This document shows, one piece after another, positions 10,519 to 20,954 of a DNA stretch of 64,000 nt (its first letter is position 1; each line of letters starts with the position of its first letter). The stretch is from NCBI GenBank assembly GCA_963575745.1, contig CAUYUJ010003403.1, positions 397,815 through 461,814 of the forward strand, in the 5' to 3' direction. The translations under genes and the position numbers were made by a program. Origin of the DNA: Prorocentrum cordatum. Lineage: Eukaryota; Sar; Dinophyceae; Prorocentrales; Prorocentraceae. The notes under the pieces were generated by a model. That model was not told the DNA's origin. It did not search any database and saw only the letters and a list, made by a program, of their open reading frames with translations.

Positions 10519-10594
10519 CGCTGCCCCCTCTCCCCTATCCCTGCCTCAGCCCTCCGCATGTCTGTCCTTTGGCACACTCAATGCATCGTTTCGT

Positions 10595-11590
10595 GGTCCC
10601 GTAGGGAACTCCATCGAAAGCCCCAGCGGCATGATCCACATGGCGGCGCCGCCCAAGTTTGGCGCACCCCTCACAAGGTTCGTAGCCCAGAGGGAGTTCC
10701 ACCGAAAGCCCCAATACCAGGGTCTACATGGCGTCGCCCCTTAACTTGGTGCACCCGTCACGCGGTTCGTGGCCCCATCGGGAGCTTACCCGGAGGCCCC
10801 AGTGGCAGGACCCACATGGCGGCGGCGCCCCATTGTGGCGCACACCGGGGGCTCTGCCGCAGACCCCAATGGCATGGTCAACATTGCGGCGCCGCCGCTT
10901 CGTCGCGCACCCCTCACACGGTTCGTGGCCCCATTCAAATGCTCCGCAGGGAGCTCCACAGAAGGCTCTCAGTAGCGGGGTTTGTATGGCGGCACCGCCC
11001 TATGTTGGTGCACCCCTCACACGGTTCGTGGCCCCATAGGGAGCTCAGCCGAAAACCCCAATGGCAAGGTCCGCATGGCGGCGGCGCCCCATTGTGGTAC
11101 CCCTCACACGGTTCGTGTCCCCGTAGGGGGCTTCACCGAAGGCCCCTAGCGGCAAGGTCCACATGGCGGCACCGCACCGTTTTGGTGCACACCTCATACA
11201 GTTTCTGGCCCCATACGGAGCTCCACAAAAGGCCCTATAGGCAGGGCCCACATGGCGGCGCCGCCCCGTTTTGGCGCACCCCTCCCACGGTCCTTGGCCC
11301 TATACGGAGCCCAGCCGAAAGCCTCATTGGCATGGTCCACATGGCAGCCGGCGTCTCCACATTTTGGCGCATCGTTTAAACGGTTCGTGGCCCCATGAGG
11401 ACCTTAGCCGAAGCATCCGTGGCATGGCCCACATGGCGGCGCCTCCCCATCTTGACGCACCGTTCATATGGTTCGAGGTCCCAGATGGGGGCCTCCACCG
11501 AAGGCTCCAGTGGCGGGGTTCGCATGGTGGTGCCGCCTCATTTTCGCGCGCCCCTCGTACTGTTCGTGGCCTCGTCCACCAGAAGCAGTG
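10595..11590 (+). repeat. About 90-bp minisatellite (family R2), about 11 units
   Basis: Each unit contains CACATGGCGGCGCCGCCCC, then TTTTGGCGCACCCCTC, CACGGTTCGTGGCCCCAT and GGGAGCTCCACCGAA. The CGGTTCGTGGCCCC landmark recurs at a spacing near 90 bp, with one gap of about 157 bp. The same family lies in opposite orientation at 17779-18093. The GGCGGCGCCGCC palindrome is the best-conserved part. Confidence 0.85.
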
Positions 11591-11674
11591 CCACAACACG
11601 GTGCCCACAACTGCATATGGTCGGGCTCTTCGCCAGGCCTTTCTTTTGGATGGGACAACAAGAACTGAAGAGGA

Positions 11675-11840
11675 GGATGAAAAAGGACTAGTAGGGGGAG
11701 GAAGAGGAGGAAAACGGGCAGGGAGATGAGGAGGATGCGGACGAGGAGGAGGAAGAGGCGCAGGAGGAGAACCAGGAGGGGGCGGAAGCGGATGAGAAGG
11801 ATGCGGAGGAGGTTGAGAAGGACACGGGTGGGGAATGCGA
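11675..11840. repeat. Degenerate GGA/GAA purine-rich stretch
   Basis: AGGAGGA, GGATGAGAAGGATGCGGAGG and similar interrupted purine triplets fill the gap between two minisatellite arrays. Confidence 0.7.
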
Positions 11841-11849
11841 GGGAATAAC

Positions 11850-13245
11850 ACCAAGTAACATGTTGTGGCTTTTGGCACCAAATGTGTTGTGACTTGTGCC
11901 CCCCCCCCCCCCAAAGAACGTATTGTGTCACCTGGCACAGCGCAAGGGTTTTTCACGTGTGGCCCAACGGACATGTTTATATGTGTGCCCCCCAAGTGAC
12001 GTGTGGCACCACGCACGGTTTTGCGACTTGTGGTGCCAAGGAAGCTTGCGTGCCTTCTGCCACCGCAAAACAATTTTGTGACTGGTGCCCCCCGTGCAAC
12101 TTTTCTTGTTTTCGGAACTGTGTCCTTGTCACTTGTGCCCTCGCACAGAAACTTGTGGCTTGTGGCCCTGCAGAGGATTCCGTCGTGCGTGGTGCATGAA
12201 ACCTGCTCTGCGACTTGTGGCACCAAAAGAATCTTGTGATCTGTGGCACCGGAAGAAATTGCTGTCACTTGCAATGCCAAACACATTTTTATGATCTCTG
12301 GACCCCAACAAAATATTGCGACCCGTTGCCCCCGAAGAGAAGTGGTGACTTGTGGCCCCGAAACAGTTTCCGTGACTTGTGGCTACGAACAAGGTTTTGT
12401 GATCTGTGCGCCGCAACGAAGGTTGTGCGACCCGCTCCCCCGAAAACGGTCCTGGCATATGCAAACCGGAAAACATTTGCGCGTTGAAGCACCACGTAAG
12501 GTTTTGCGACACGTGGCGCCGAACAATCTTTGTGGTTTGTGAACCCAAAAACGGGCGCTCGCGATTTGTGCCCCAAAAGAAAGCGTTGCGCCGTTTGGAG
12601 CCAATTATGTTTTTTTTGTCTTGTGATCCTGCACAACAGATTTACGATTTCGCAACAGACTTCATGCCTTGTGGCCCAAAAGGAGTTTTTCGACGTGTGG
12701 CGCCAACACAAGTATTGTGTCGTGTGCCCCCCCCGAAGGAAGTTGATGTTGCGTGTGACGTCAACTTGCGACTTGCGGGGGGGGGGGGGGCGGGGGAAGG
12801 AATAGGGGAATAAGGGGGATGAGGTTGAAGAGGAAGAGGCGGATAGGGTGGGCGACGGACGAAAGCCAACGGGGGTATCGTGACCTGCGGCGTTAAATGT
12901 GCTGAGATTGATGCCCACCAAAGGAGGTATTGGGACACGTGGCACAACACGGAGTCGTGACTTGGGGCCCAGAAGGAAGGTGCTGTGCCTTATTGCCCAA
13001 GACAGGTTTGTGCTTTGTGGCACCAGGGAAAAGGTTTGTGATTTATGGTACCAACAAAAGATGTGTGACTTGTGGCACCACGTAAGGTGTTGCGACTTGT
13101 GGCCCCGAGTACTTTTTGTGGTTTGAGGAACCACAGAAGATTTCGTGACTCGTGGCGCCACAGCGGATTTCGTGACCTGCGGCGCCAAAGGAGCACTTAT
13201 GACTTGTCGACCCAAAGGGGGGTTGTGTGACTTGTGTCACCATTC
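11850..13245 (+). repeat. About 45-bp minisatellite (family R3), about 30 diverged units
   Basis: Units are built on GTGACTTGTGGCACCAA or GCGACTTGTGGCCCCGAA followed by 15-25 variable bases often ending in AAGGTTT or AAGGAGTTT. The landmark ACTTGTGGC(A/C)CC recurs nearly every 45 bp, apart from a less regular zone around 12600-12900. Runs of C and G at about 11902 and 12777 break it. No coding signal. Confidence 0.8.
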
Positions 13246-13249
13246 CCGC

Positions 13250-13312
13250 TACCCTACTTCCGTTGTTGTGGTTGTGGTTGAGGTTGTTGTTGCTGCTGTT
13301 GTTTTTGTTGTG
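13250..13312. repeat. (GTT)n-rich tract
   Basis: GTTGTTGTGGTTGTGGTTG and similar follow directly after the end of the 45-bp array. Confidence 0.8.
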
Positions 13313-13454
13313 TGTGGAATCAACCGCATTTCTCTATACGTTCCTCCTCTTTGCTGTGTGCACAAAGCGGGAGAGAGGGAGAGAGACATCGTAGCATGGT
13401 GAGAGTCTAAGGGAGAACTGTTATCCCACCACATATCATTTTCAGTGCTGTGTG

Positions 13455-13553
13455 TAGATCAGGAGGGGGAAGAGAAACAGAGAGGGAGAGACAGAGAGGG
13501 AGGGGGAGAGAAAGACAGAGCGAGAGAGAGAGAGAGAGATAGAGCAAGAGACC
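13455..13553. repeat. GA-rich purine tract
   Basis: GAGAGGGAGAGACAGAG-type sequence ends in a pure (GA)n run near 13525-13540. Confidence 0.85.
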
Positions 13554-13814
13554 GACAAAACACATGAGGATCACGCAAAACATATGGAGAGACGAACGCG
13601 ATGACACAATGAACCACAACGAATAACCCACAACAACACACACTTGAAGCCCGAATGGCTCCACAATCTCTCGGCCTCGTCTCTCTCCCTCCTCCGAGGA
13701 AGAAGAAAGGGAGGCGATGACCGGCCGACCGGGCGCCGGGCCCAGGCCTGGGATGTGATAGTATGGGTTGGAACTCGGTGAAGTGCGAGATGTGAGCTGC
13801 GCAGCACCTCGGCC

Positions 13815-13922
13815 CCCCTACCATTATCCTCATCCTCATCACCATCAGCATCACGTTCATCATCGTCAAGATCATCACCATCATCTTCATCAGCATCAGC
13901 ATCACCATTGTCATCATCTTGC
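13815..13922. repeat. (CAT)n/(ATC)n imperfect triplet tract
   Basis: CATCATC, CATCAGCATC and CATCACC variants over about 105 bp. Confidence 0.85.
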
Positions 13923-13989
13923 CCTGGGCCACCCTTCTGCTGGGCTGGGGGGCCAAAGGACCTCGGCCTCCCGGATGGGGTCCGAGCGG

Positions 13990-14135
13990 GTGCGGTCGGA
14001 GGATCGCGCCGCATCGCCGATGAATCGCCGATGCGGCTCGATATGGATCCCGATTTTCTCCACGCCAACGCCGCCGATGCATCGCCGGCGTCGCCGATGC
14101 ATCGTAAACGTATCGCTGATGCATCAACGATTCCG
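13990..14135. repeat. ATCGCCGATG repeats
   Basis: CGCCGATG and GCATCGCC motifs recur many times with irregular spacing. A second smaller cluster at about 14530-14580 carries GATACATCGCCGATAGATCG. Confidence 0.65.
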
Positions 14136-15815
14136 CACGATCCTTCGGCCCCATCTACTCCGACCCCATCTGGGAGGCTTCTAAAGAGGCGGGAGGACTA
14201 GCAAAACCAGGTGGAGGGTAAGAGACGAGGGGGACGGGGACGAGGAGGAGGAGGCGGAGGATGACGAACGCGATGAGGCGGAGAACGAGAACGATGAAAA
14301 TGGCATGGGTAGCTCACAGTGGCCAAACCCTAGGAATAAGGATGCTAATCGTTCGAAGGCAGGAGGCTTGCTAATCGCGTTGCGAGGATTCGTCCAACAC
14401 ATGGGCCGGATCTCGCCATTGGGCAATGATGCGGTTCTCAAGCGACCAGAGCGTCCCGCGCTCTAGCCTCATGACTTTGCTGGGGGGCAACGATAGGGGG
14501 GGACTGGCATAGGGGGGGATGCATCGACCTGGAATCGGCGATACATCGCCGATAGATCGGCGACAGGCCCCCGATATTGAATCCGCACCTCCCTGCGCGG
14601 GTTGGGGCTATCAGACACCCATCGGCGATCAATGGGCGATTGGGGGTCGATGCCACCCCCCCTATGCCTACCCCCCCGTATCGTTGCCCCTGAGTTGCGT
14701 GGTGCTCGGAAGTTGGCCAATGGCGGTCCTCCAGGTGCCTCGGGCGCTGCGGCTGCAGGGCCGAGGGAGGCTCCGGGAGCCTCCGGGGGGGAGCCCGGGG
14801 GGATCCTGTTGAGGTCCTCATGGCACTCCGTTGGGTCTTCGGGAGCCTCCTGGGGCAGCCCGAGGGGTCTCCGCCCGCGGTGGCCCCGGGGTGGGAGGAG
14901 CCACTCGGTGTATTCCGGTGGCCCCTGGTGGTCGGCGGCTCCGGGGCATCCGCGGACGGGCTTCTGTTACATGAGAGACGCTCCTGCGCTCAAGGGGCAG
15001 AACACATGGGGGTACGACTCCGAATCGGCGGACGTTGCTGTGCTCTGCTTGTTCTTCGCTGGATTTTACTTGCTGGCAAATAGAGATGTTCGCTCGCCGC
15101 TCAAAAGCGCAGTCGTAGCGTCCAGCAGCAAACACTGGCCAGACCACGGGCAAGAAAGACATCGACCCAGCGGGAGCTTTCGAACGCTGGGGATACGGAC
15201 GTTCGTTTTGCTCTGGGCGAGGAGCGTGGGGGACGATGAGGGCGAGACGCGGGTAACTCACGGAGCAAAAAATCTTGGACGGTGCTCCGACCGGAGGCAG
15301 AGGACGAGTAATCTCTCCGAAACTTCCACCAGGAGCTCCGACGAGTTTTTCAGATGTCTGATCATTCATGCTCTTCGGAGGTCGGCAACATGCTTTTTAT
15401 GATCCAGGAAGTATATAAGCTGTGAGGCGTTGATGGCTGTTGTTTGGTGTCGAATGTTGCTGCTCTCGTCATTCAAATTGTCTTCGTAACAACTGTGCAT
15501 ATGTGCTGTTGCACTGTGTTTATGCTGTTTTGGATGAACGTCCTGATGTCGTCTCGCTTCAGGGCTCTGATACTGCTACACATTTGTTTGCCAGTGTGGA
15601 CCCCGAACTCTGACTTGTTGCGCTGTGGCTGTGTAAACTATGTCGTGCAAGCCATGCGCTGCAAGCTCTGCGGCGTCAGCTTCGTGCAAGGCGTGCGGTG
15701 GAAGCTGCGTAGCGTAAGCTAGGTGGGGTCATCTAGATTCCCCAATCATTGCTTGCACTGAAGGGGTCCTAGCGGAAGTTGAAAGATTTGGCGAGAATTT
15801 CCCGCCGATTTTGGG
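14136..15815. other. No gene recognised
   Basis: Long frames occur on both strands at 14600-15400, overlapping and without motifs. A short cysteine-containing plus frame at 15444-15722 ends with a small internal repeat of GCAAGC / GCGTGC(A/G) elements. Nothing identifiable. Confidence 0.4.
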
Positions 15816-15819
15816 AGCA

Positions 15820-15935
15820 GGCTGGGTTCCCCGGTTCCCGGTTCCGGGTTCCTGGGTTCCCGGTCATTGGACCCGGGCCGATTTCGGTGGGTTCTGGGTT
15901 CCCAGGTTCCCGGGTTCCCGGTCGATCTCCTCAGC
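15820..15935. repeat. GGTTCC(C/G) hexamer-like repeats
   Basis: GGTTCCCGG, GGTTCCGGG and GGGTTCCCAGG recur about ten times in two blocks, separated by a unique CATTGGACCC segment. Confidence 0.8.
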
Positions 15936-15973
15936 GAAAACCTTCCACTGATTGGGTTTTTCTCTGGTGTGAT

Positions 15974-16108
15974 GTGTATATATAAATGTGTATATATATA
16001 TATGTATATATGTATGTGTGTATGTATGTATGTATGTATGTATGTATGTATGTATGTATGTATGTATGTATGTATGTATGTATGTATATATATATATCTA
16101 TATATAGG
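15974..16108. repeat. (TATG)n/(TA)n microsatellite
   Basis: About 20 perfect TATG units flanked by TA dinucleotides and TATATG on both sides. Confidence 0.95.
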
Positions 16109-16291
16109 TGGTGCAAGCTGTGTGGAGGAAACCACGTAACGTGAGCTCCGTGGCGCACGCGGCCAGTGCATCGAGCGACACCTCGCCACGCGCGCCCAAG
16201 TGTACGGGGCGCCCACGAAGCGCCCGCGAGGCGCCCACCGGCGACGCCTCGTGGCGCCCGCCAGGCGCACGGGAGCGCCCACGAGGCTGAA

Positions 16292-16350
16292 GGGGCCCTG
16301 GGCCACACAAATAAATAGACACAAATCCCAGGATTCCCCTTATTTTCCTA
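16292..16350. repeat. Dispersed 60-bp segment with CACACAAATAAATA, copy 1
   Basis: It contains GGCCCTGG, CACACAAATAAATA, ACACAAAT, CAGGATTCCCC and TTTTCC in order. All recur in the same order at 20631-20690. Both copies are followed by (T)TTTCC(C)AT repeats. Confidence 0.75.
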
Positions 16351-17175
16351 TATTTTCTGGGGTTTTGTCTTCCCCCCCACTTCCCACATTTTCCCATATT
16401 TTCCTGGGAATGGACGACTAATTGTGTCTGTGTCTTTTCCCCTCCTGAGAGGCGCCCCCACGGCCACCGTCCAGTCGAGACCTCGCCATTCCCATCCAAT
16501 CGCTCATCGACCTCGGTCAACTCCTCCAATTGCAAACCACGGTCTGGGGGAAGCCAGGGGCTCTCCCATGGGGGTCCTGGCAGCTGCCGCTGCGGTATCG
16601 GAAGATGTTTCCTTTTTCTGTCGCGTAGGATGCCTTTGCAGCGGCCGTGCGTACATGAACTTCAACATCGTGTCCAAACCATTGTTTGTTGAACATATTA
16701 AAAGCACGTGCAACACAGCACATTCACTGTTCGAACATCTGCCCACCATCGCTCCAACACACGAGGGGGGGCTGCCAGGAGTCCAAGGACCCATCCCGTA
16801 GCCTCTCAAGAGCGTCATGAGCCTCTCGGGGGCCTCTCATAACTCTCTTATGAGCTTCTCAGGACCCTCCCACTAGCCTCCCAAGAGCCTCTCAACATCC
16901 TGCCAACATGTTTTAGTGTAGCTGTCTGAGGGTACGAGTAGCGCCAACATTGCCTTTCTGGGAGATCCTGAGTCTGCCTGCGTAGCTTGATTGAGGGAGC
17001 GCTCAGACGAGGTAGTGCCCCAAGCTCTAGTCAAGGCATCCTCCTCCTCCCTATGCCCCTCGTCCGCTCGCTCCTCTGTCCTCTTTTCCTCCTCCTCTTC
17101 TCCCACCCAGCCCTCCTCAACGCTCATCCTCCTCTTGATCCTCATCGTTACTTTTCCCTCTTCAGGTGCGCTTCC
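16351..17175. other. No gene recognised
   Basis: It contains TTTTCC-type repeats to about 16410 and AGCCTCTC(A/G) repeats at 16800-16890. No protein motif. Confidence 0.4.
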
Positions 17176-17176
17176 C

Positions 17177-17268
17177 CTCTCCCCCTCCTGCTCTTCCAGG
17201 AGGAGGAGGAAGAGGAGGAGGGAGGGAGGGAGGCGGAGGAGGAGGAGCAGGAGGAGGAGGAGGGTCAA
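17177..17268. repeat. GGA/AGG purine tract, with a CTC partner at 17350-17385
   Basis: A purine tract of about 70 bp and a shorter CCTCCTCCT tract 90 bp downstream form an inverted pair. Confidence 0.8.
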
Positions 17269-17385
17269 GGTCGCCCCGGGGGCGCCACACGAAGGCGCGA
17301 AAACGCCTGAGAATTCCAGGCAGGCCCAGTCAGCTCCCCGAGGCTGAAATACCTCCTCCTCCTCTTCCTCCTCCTCCTCCTCATC

Positions 17386-17778
17386 TTTCGTAGTCCGAGC
17401 CCTCTTGATATGGGGCGGAGGGGGAAGATACGGCCCACCGACATTGCAGCGAAGGCTTCGGCTCCTCCCCAATCCCGCCCGCCTGCAACGCGATGCTGCA
17501 GATGAGATAGTAAGATAGCGCCAGGTGTGGCACGGGGTAATATGGGCGGGGACCTGCGGCGAGACGGGCGGGCGTAGTGAAGACAGGGGGCAAGCGCCAG
17601 ACTGACTTTCTCATCCCATATCCCTCCCATGACCGGAGACCGCTGTGGAACTGTCAGCCACAAGCAACACGAAGGGACGGATCCGAGAGAGATTGGGGCA
17701 ATTCCGATGCGTGTGCAGACGTATCTATTTACATATGTACGTGGAGAGATAGATAGGGTGAGAGAGAGAGAGGGAAAT
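17386..17778. other. No gene recognised
   Basis: About 390 bp of mixed sequence without repeat structure or motif, ending in a short GAGA run at 17759-17772. Confidence 0.4.
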
Positions 17779-18093
17779 GCCAAAATGGGGCGTCGCCGCC
17801 ATGCGGACTGCGCCACTGGGACCGTAAATGGAGCTCCCTACGGGGCCACGAAACGTGTGAAGGGTGATCCAAAATGGGGCGGCGCCGCCATGCGGACTGC
17901 GCCCCTATTGGGCCACGGAACGTGTGAGGGAAGTGCCAAAATGGGGCGGCGCCGCCATGCGGACTGCGCCACTGGGACCTACGGTGGAGCTCCCTATGAG
18001 GCCACGAAACGTGTGAGCGGTGTACCGAAACGGGGCGGCGCCGCCATGCGGACTGCGCCACTGGGACCTTCCCTGTGGGGCCACGAAACGTGT
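17779..18093 (-). repeat. R2 minisatellite, opposite orientation, about 4 units
   Basis: On the minus strand the units read CACACGTTTCGTGGCC, TAGGGAGCTCC and GCATGGCGGCGCCGCCCC, matching the 10595-11590 array. The period here is about 80-85 bp, and units are more alike than in the first array, suggesting a younger expansion. Confidence 0.85.
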
Positions 18094-18095
18094 GA

Positions 18096-18201
18096 TGGGT
18101 GTGACGAAGACGATGACGATGATGATGACGATGATGGTGATGATGGCGGCTATGATGATGCTGATGATGATTGTGATGATGGTGATGATGAAGATGATGA
18201 A

Positions 18202-18238
<37 letters not shown>

Positions 18239-18412
18239 CTGATGCTGATGATGATGATGATGATGGCGGCCATGAGGTTGTGATGATGATGACGACGATC
18301 ACGATGACGATGACGATGACAATGACGGCGACGATGATGATGCTGCTGCTGCTGCTGATGATGATTATGATGATGATGCTGATGCTGATGCTGATGCTGC
18401 TGATGCTGCTGC

Positions 18413-18453
<41 letters not shown>
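18096..18453. repeat. (GAT)n triplet tract with GCT/GGC/ACG interruptions, about 355 bp
   Basis: GATGATGATG with periodic GACGATG and GCTGATGCTG segments. It directly abuts the R2 array. The resulting poly-Asp, poly-Met and poly-Ile frames are artefacts. Confidence 0.95.
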
Positions 18454-18603
18454 GGGGGGAGGGGGAGGATGAGAGGAGGAGGAGGGACGCGCGGCGCTGT
18501 CTCTTCAAAACGAGGACCTAACACCACAGGATGGTTGGGAACAATGTGAAGTCCATTTTGGGGCAAAATCTTGGGTGATGATCGGGGGAGATGCGAGCAC
18601 CTC

Positions 18604-18689
18604 GCATTATTTTTGTTGACAGGGACGGCGGGGGCGCCCGCTTATCGCTTGCTGTGGGCAGGGACAGCATATCTGTCAACAAGTAATGC
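18604..18689. repeat. 86-bp inverted-repeat element
   Basis: The ends GCATTA and TTGTTGACAG at the left are matched by the inverse CTGTCAACAA then TAATGC at the right. The centre is GC-rich. It is possibly a very short MITE. No clear target duplication. Confidence 0.55.
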
Positions 18690-18731
18690 AAGATACGTAG
18701 ATGCGTTCATGCTGCATCTATGTATGTACAT

Positions 18732-18777
18732 GTGCTAGAACCACGCGCGCGCTTCGCGCGCGCTTAGGTTCTAGCAC
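18732..18777. repeat. Near-perfect 46-bp hairpin
   Basis: GTGCTAGAACC pairs with GGTTCTAGCAC, and inside it GCGCGCGC pairs with GCGCGCGC around a TTC loop. Role unknown. Confidence 0.75.
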
Positions 18778-18789
18778 ACCCCAGCCCTT

Positions 18790-19600
18790 GCCAAGCTGAC
18801 GTGCACAGTTCTTGGGGGGCATTTCGGGGGCCTTGTGGGCGCTATCGGGAGGTTCTGAGGGTTCCTTAATTTGAAAGCCCGTGTCATAGAGTTTTCCTGG
18901 GGCTCCCTGGAACCCTCCAAAGGGTACCAAAGAAACTCCATATGGTGACCCCACGGGCAACCGCGGAACAACCCTCTCGGGCCGTCTTGGACGCTGTGAA
19001 AACCCAAGAGGCGAATATGGTAAACATAAACGTTTTCCGACGGGAATGGGCCCATTCTTGCCTCTTGAGAGTCGGGGCCTTGTGGGGCTTCCTGGGAGCT
19101 TTTCGGGTGCCTCTCAGGGCTTCTTTGGGGTCTCTGGGGGACTCCTTGGGGCCTCTTGGAGAATCTTTTGGGGGCCTATTGGGGACTCCTGGGGACCTCT
19201 AAGGGCGGAGAGCTTCAGATGTCCGTTCGGGGACCCCCTCTGGGCCCCTTCTTGGGGCGTCTTGGGGCCCTCTTCGGCCGTCTGGGGGCCCTCTTGAGCT
19301 GTCTGGGAGCCATCTTGGGAGCCTCTTGGGCCGTCTTGGGACGACCTTCGGGGCCTCTCGAGCCGTCCTGGACGCTGTGAAAGCCCAAGAGGCGAAAACA
19401 GATTTTTTTTTTGTTTTTCCGAAGGGAATGCAATCATTGTTGCCTCTCGGGGCTCTCTTGGGAGGCCTCTTTGCGTCTTGGGGGCTTCGTGGCGGCGTTG
19501 GAGGCATCTCTGAGGCCATCTTGAGCCATCTTGGCCGTCTTTGGAGGGCATCTAAGCCGTCGTGGAGCGGGAAAGAGAGCTCCTGGAGCCCTGGCACCGC
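18790..19600 (-). repeat. CCAAGAGGCCC-type array with two T-rich cores (minus orientation)
   Basis: The plus strand reads GGGGCCTCTTGG and GCCGTCTTGG variants. Two embedded islands (about 18985-19050 and 19360-19445) share GACGCTGTGAAA, CCCAAGAGGCGAA and TTTTCCGA then GGGAATG, about 375 bp apart. These are the clearest pair of the T-rich core family. Confidence 0.75.
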
Positions 19601-19604
19601 CATG

Positions 19605-19770
19605 TCGCGAGGCCGCCGGGAGCCCCGGCACCCTCATGGGGGATGAGCCCCATCTTGGGCGTCTTGGTGCAAGTTTGGTTGTCCCGGGGGCCTCCTAGGA
19701 GCATCCGGGAGCTCTTGGGAGGAGTCGCGAGGCCGCCGGGAGCCCCGGCACCCCCATGGGGGAATGGGCC
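19605..19770. repeat. Two-copy direct repeat, about 45 bp, spaced 120 bp
   Basis: GTCGCGAGGCCGCCGGGAGC followed by CCCGGCACCC and CATGGGGGA is found at about 19605 and again at about 19725, with only one or two differences. Confidence 0.85.
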
Positions 19771-19812
19771 TGCCCCCCCTGCAGGCCCTGGAACGCGGTG
19801 CGCGCGTGTGTG

Positions 19813-19838
19813 TGTATATATATATATATGGGTTTGCA

Positions 19839-19880
<42 letters not shown>

Positions 19881-19882
19881 AA
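19813..19882. repeat. (TA)n then (GA)n microsatellites and A-run
   Basis: TATATATATA, a short unique spacer, (GA)n of about 38 bp, then a nine-A run. Confidence 0.9.
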
Positions 19883-20140
19883 AAAAAAAGAAGAGGGAAA
19901 GAAAATGAGAACAAACGAGAGAATAACTGTATCCGCCAATGTGCCTCCAGCACGAAGTCTGGTGACCCAAAACTCACAACTGTGCTGCTGCTGCTACCAC
20001 AATCGTAGTTTCCTGAGGGCATGGAACTCTGGAATTCTCGGCAATCCCAAGGTCTTCCAACATTTTCCAAGGTTTCATCCGTGTTTCCTGGTGGTCCTCT
20101 GGACGCTGTCCCCGCCCAAACGACTTCCCTAACTCTGATG

Positions 20141-20625
20141 TGTCCAAGAGGGCTGTGATTCGCCGAAAGATCGCTCCAAGGTGCCCAAGATAGCCTCCAG
20201 ACGGCCCAAGAAGCCCCCGATGGCCCAAGAGGCCTCTAGGAGCACTCCCAAGAGGCAATCCTCATTGTAATTCACTCGAAGTTGATGAATTTTGGCGTTT
20301 CCGCCGTTTCGAGTTCCTGACGGTCTAACACGGCCCTAGAGGCCCACAGTATCCAATACCTTCCCACGACAGCCTGGGAGGCCCCCCAAGAGGGTGCCGA
20401 GACGACCCAAAAGGCCCCCAAAAACGGCCTGACAGGACGGCTCGAGAGGGCCTCAAGATCGCGCCAAAGAGGGACTCGAGCTTTTCGTCCCAAGAGGCCC
20501 CCCGGAGGCCCAAAATGTTACACATGGGGTTCCCAACAGGCCCCAGGAAACCTCGAACGGGACCCCTGAGAGGCTTCGGAACTGCCCCCCAGAGGCCACC
20601 GAGAGCTCTCTGAAGAGACCCCCAA
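20141..20625 (+). repeat. CCAAGAGGCCC-type array with T-rich core
   Basis: Array blocks flank a core at about 20255-20345 (TTGGCGTTTCCGCCGTTTCG). The order and sense match the 680-1235 copy. Confidence 0.65.
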
Positions 20626-20630
20626 AACTG

Positions 20631-20690
20631 AAGAGGCCCTGGAACACACAAATAAATACACACAAATAACAGGATTCCCCATCTTTTCCC
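20631..20690. repeat. Dispersed 60-bp segment with CACACAAATAAATA, copy 2
   Basis: It matches 16292-16350 in the order of five short landmarks, here in the same orientation. It is followed by two CCCATCTTTT repeats. Confidence 0.75.
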
Positions 20691-20826
20691 ATCTTTTCCC
20701 GACGGCCGACCGATCCGCCGCCCCCGGTGGCTTGCCACAGGGGCGCACCGCGTGCCGGATGTTGGGAAGTAGTTGGTCCTTGTTGGAACTTCAGAGAGAC
20801 GTTCAGCCCAGCCCGCCGGCCGCCCG

Positions 20827-20943
20827 GAGAAGGAGGAGCAAAAGGAGGAGGAGGAGGAGGACGAGGAGGAGGAGGAGGAGGAGGAGGAGGAGGAGGAGGA
20901 ATAGGGAGAGGGGGGGGAGGAGGGGGGAGGGAGGAGGAGGAAC
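20827..20943. repeat. (GGA)n purine tract
   Basis: About 115 bp of GGA/GAG with an interrupted G-run. The apparent proteins on both strands are artefacts. Confidence 0.95.
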
Positions 20944-20954
20944 AAGTGGATGAG

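Noticed and set aside
9895-11379. 494-residue plus-strand open frame
   Set aside because: It runs through the GGA tract (poly-Glu/Arg/Gly) and into the R2 minisatellite. No motif is present, and equivalent frames exist on the other strand.
10755-11560. GGTTCGTGGCCCC in R2 units as a tRNA B-box (SINE)
   Set aside because: It lacks the GGTTCGA-x-x-CC pattern, and no A-box lies at the right distance. There is no cloverleaf potential that I can see.
11850-13245. Regularly spaced repeats as a CRISPR array
   Set aside because: Units are diverged throughout with no exact repeat or distinct spacers, and the host is eukaryotic.
17778-17950. CCATTTTGGC on the minus strand of the R2 minisatellite as spliced-leader relics
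   Set aside because: The match is limited to about ten bases, lacks GCTCAAG, and is part of a repeated unit. It is coincidental.
17629-18549. 306-residue plus frame with a poly-Asp domain
   Set aside because: It joins R2 minisatellite units to the GAT tract. Both are repeats, and the frame has no independent support.
18732-18777. Hairpin as a bacterial rho-independent terminator
   Set aside because: There is no U-run after the stem and no bacterial gene context.
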